Position numbers and translations under genes: made by a program
In this document: piece after piece, positions 4,741-5,395 of the stretch
How the letters are laid out: every line of letters begins with the position of its first letter
Numbering within the stretch: position 1 is the first letter of the stretch
Assembly (NCBI GenBank): GCA_023438115.1
Contig: JAEZEB010000102.1
Span: 1-5,395 of the forward strand
DNA: 5,395 nt
DNA from: Pseudomonadota bacterium
GTDB lineage: Bacteria > Pseudomonadota > Gammaproteobacteria > Burkholderiales > Burkholderiaceae_C
Direction of reading: 5' to 3'
Notes under the pieces: model-generated
What the model was told of the DNA's origin: nothing
Seen by the model: only the letters and a program-made list of their open reading frames with translations
The model's database searches: none

Positions 4741-5395
4741 GCGGCCGCAGCATCCACAGGCCGATCGCCGGCCCCAGCGCCAGCCAGGGCAGCACCTGCG
4801 CCAGGGGCCAGGCCGTGGCGGCGCGCACGAAGAGCTCGATGCTCACCACCGAGATCGCGAAGCCGATGCAGTTGGTGAAGGTGAGCACGCTGCCCACCGC
4901 CTCGGGCGGCGCGTTCTGCGCGGTGAGCGTGGAGAACTGCGGCGAGTCGCCCGAGACGGTGGCGCCCCAGAAGACCATCCAGGCCAGGAACAGCGGCAGC
5001 GGCGCCACCAACAGCAGCGGCGCGGCGAGGCAGCAGGCGCCGCTGGCGGCCAGCTGCCAATGCGCCACGCGCGCGCTGCCGAAGCGGCGCACCGCGAACC
5101 CACCCAGCACGCAGCCCGCGCAACCCGCGGCGATGGCCCAGAAGGACGCGGCGCTCACCGCCTCGCCGGCCAGGCGCGTGGCCAGGATCACGGGCACCAG
5201 CACGATCATGGCGTACAGCTCCCACATGTGGCCGAAGTAGCCGAAGACCGATGCGCGCACCTGGCGGTCCGACCAGATCACGCCCAGCGCACGGGGCGTG
5301 ATGCGGGCGCCGCGCACGGCGTGCGGATGCGCCGGCACCAGCAGCGCCGTCGCCACGCCGCCCAGGGCGGCCAGGAGCGAGACGCCCACCACCAC
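4700..5395 (-). CDS. Major facilitator superfamily transporter, C-terminal part (truncated by window edge)
   Basis: These 231 codons are the C-terminal part of an MFS secondary transporter; the frame is still open at 5395, so the true start and the first half lie outside the window. The visible part starts in a hydrophobic segment (probably TM6), then a basic central loop (HPHAVRGARITPRALGVIWSDRQVR), then about six helices: SVFGYFGHMWELYAMIVLVPVILA, VSAASFWAIAAGCAGCVLGGF, WQLAASGACCLAAPLLLV, LPLFLAWMVFWGATVS, SVLTFTNCIGFAISVVSIELF and QVLPWLALGPAIGLWML. GGFAVRRFG between the second and third of these resembles the motif-A-like loop repeated in the C-terminal half of MFS proteins, and SGDSPQFSTLTAQNAPPEAVGS is a polar loop of the kind seen between TM10 and TM11. 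The tail (RPAAPPAARSA) is short and disordered-looking. The final 41 bp overlap the small plus-strand gene tail-to-tail. Substrate cannot be judged. Confidence 0.88.
   Translation of the reverse strand: MVVGVSLLAALGGVATALLVPAHPHAVRGARITPRALGVIWSDRQVRASVFGYFGHMWELYAMIVLVPVILATRLAGEAVSAASFWAIAAGCAGCVLGGFAVRRFGSARVAHWQLAASGACCLAAPLLLVAPLPLFLAWMVFWGATVSGDSPQFSTLTAQNAPPEAVGSVLTFTNCIGFAISVVSIELFVRAATAWPLAQVLPWLALGPAIGLWMLRPLTRPAAPPAARSA
4731..4746. terminator. Short GC hairpin at the end of the small membrane protein gene
   Basis: GGCCGC (4731-4736) pairs with GCGGCC (4741-4746) around the 4-nt loop GTGA, which contains the gene's TGA stop codon. It could slow or end plus-strand transcription, but there is no T-tract after it and GC hairpins arise easily in DNA of this composition. 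It lies inside the minus-strand MFS coding region. Confidence 0.2.

Overview
The window is very GC-rich, with strong G/C at third codon positions. It reads as a chromosomal stretch of a high-GC proteobacterium, most likely a betaproteobacterium of the order Burkholderiales (Comamonadaceae-like). That placement is inference from protein style, codon use and the type of intergenic repeats; no rRNA or other marker gene is present. There is no phage, plasmid, insertion sequence or CRISPR signature.

Layout from left to right: (1) Positions 1-60 are a short intergenic stretch with a 20-bp-period direct repeat. (2) 61-936, minus strand, is a complete LivH-type permease of a branched-chain amino acid (or related HAAT-family) ABC importer; its partners would lie beyond the left edge. 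(3) A 124-bp divergent gap follows. (4) 1061-1864, plus strand, is a crotonase-fold (enoyl-CoA hydratase/isomerase family) protein that keeps one of the two classical catalytic glutamates. (5) 1865-2075 is a gap between convergent genes, almost filled by nested palindromic repeats of two families arranged symmetrically. (6) 2076-2498, minus strand, is a YciA-type hotdog acyl-CoA thioesterase with an 18-nt homopolymer near its 5' end. (7) A 41-bp divergent gap contains an inverted repeat. (8) 2540-4396, plus strand, is a full-length Atm1-type ABC half-transporter. (9) 4396-4740, plus strand, is a small two-helix membrane protein of unknown function whose start overlaps the ABC stop by one base. 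(10) 4700-5395, minus strand, is the C-terminal part of a major facilitator superfamily transporter that runs off the right edge and overlaps the small gene tail-to-tail by 41 bp.

Functionally this is mostly ordinary housekeeping and accessory metabolism: amino acid import, acyl-CoA chemistry (crotonase and thioesterase, although these two are convergent and not one operon), and export of a thiol or metal-related compound by the Atm1-like protein with its coupled small partner. I see no convincing new multi-gene system. The features most worth a second look are the nested palindromic repeat block, the homopolymer inside the thioesterase gene, the small membrane protein coupled to the Atm1-like exporter, and the altered catalytic position in the crotonase-family protein.
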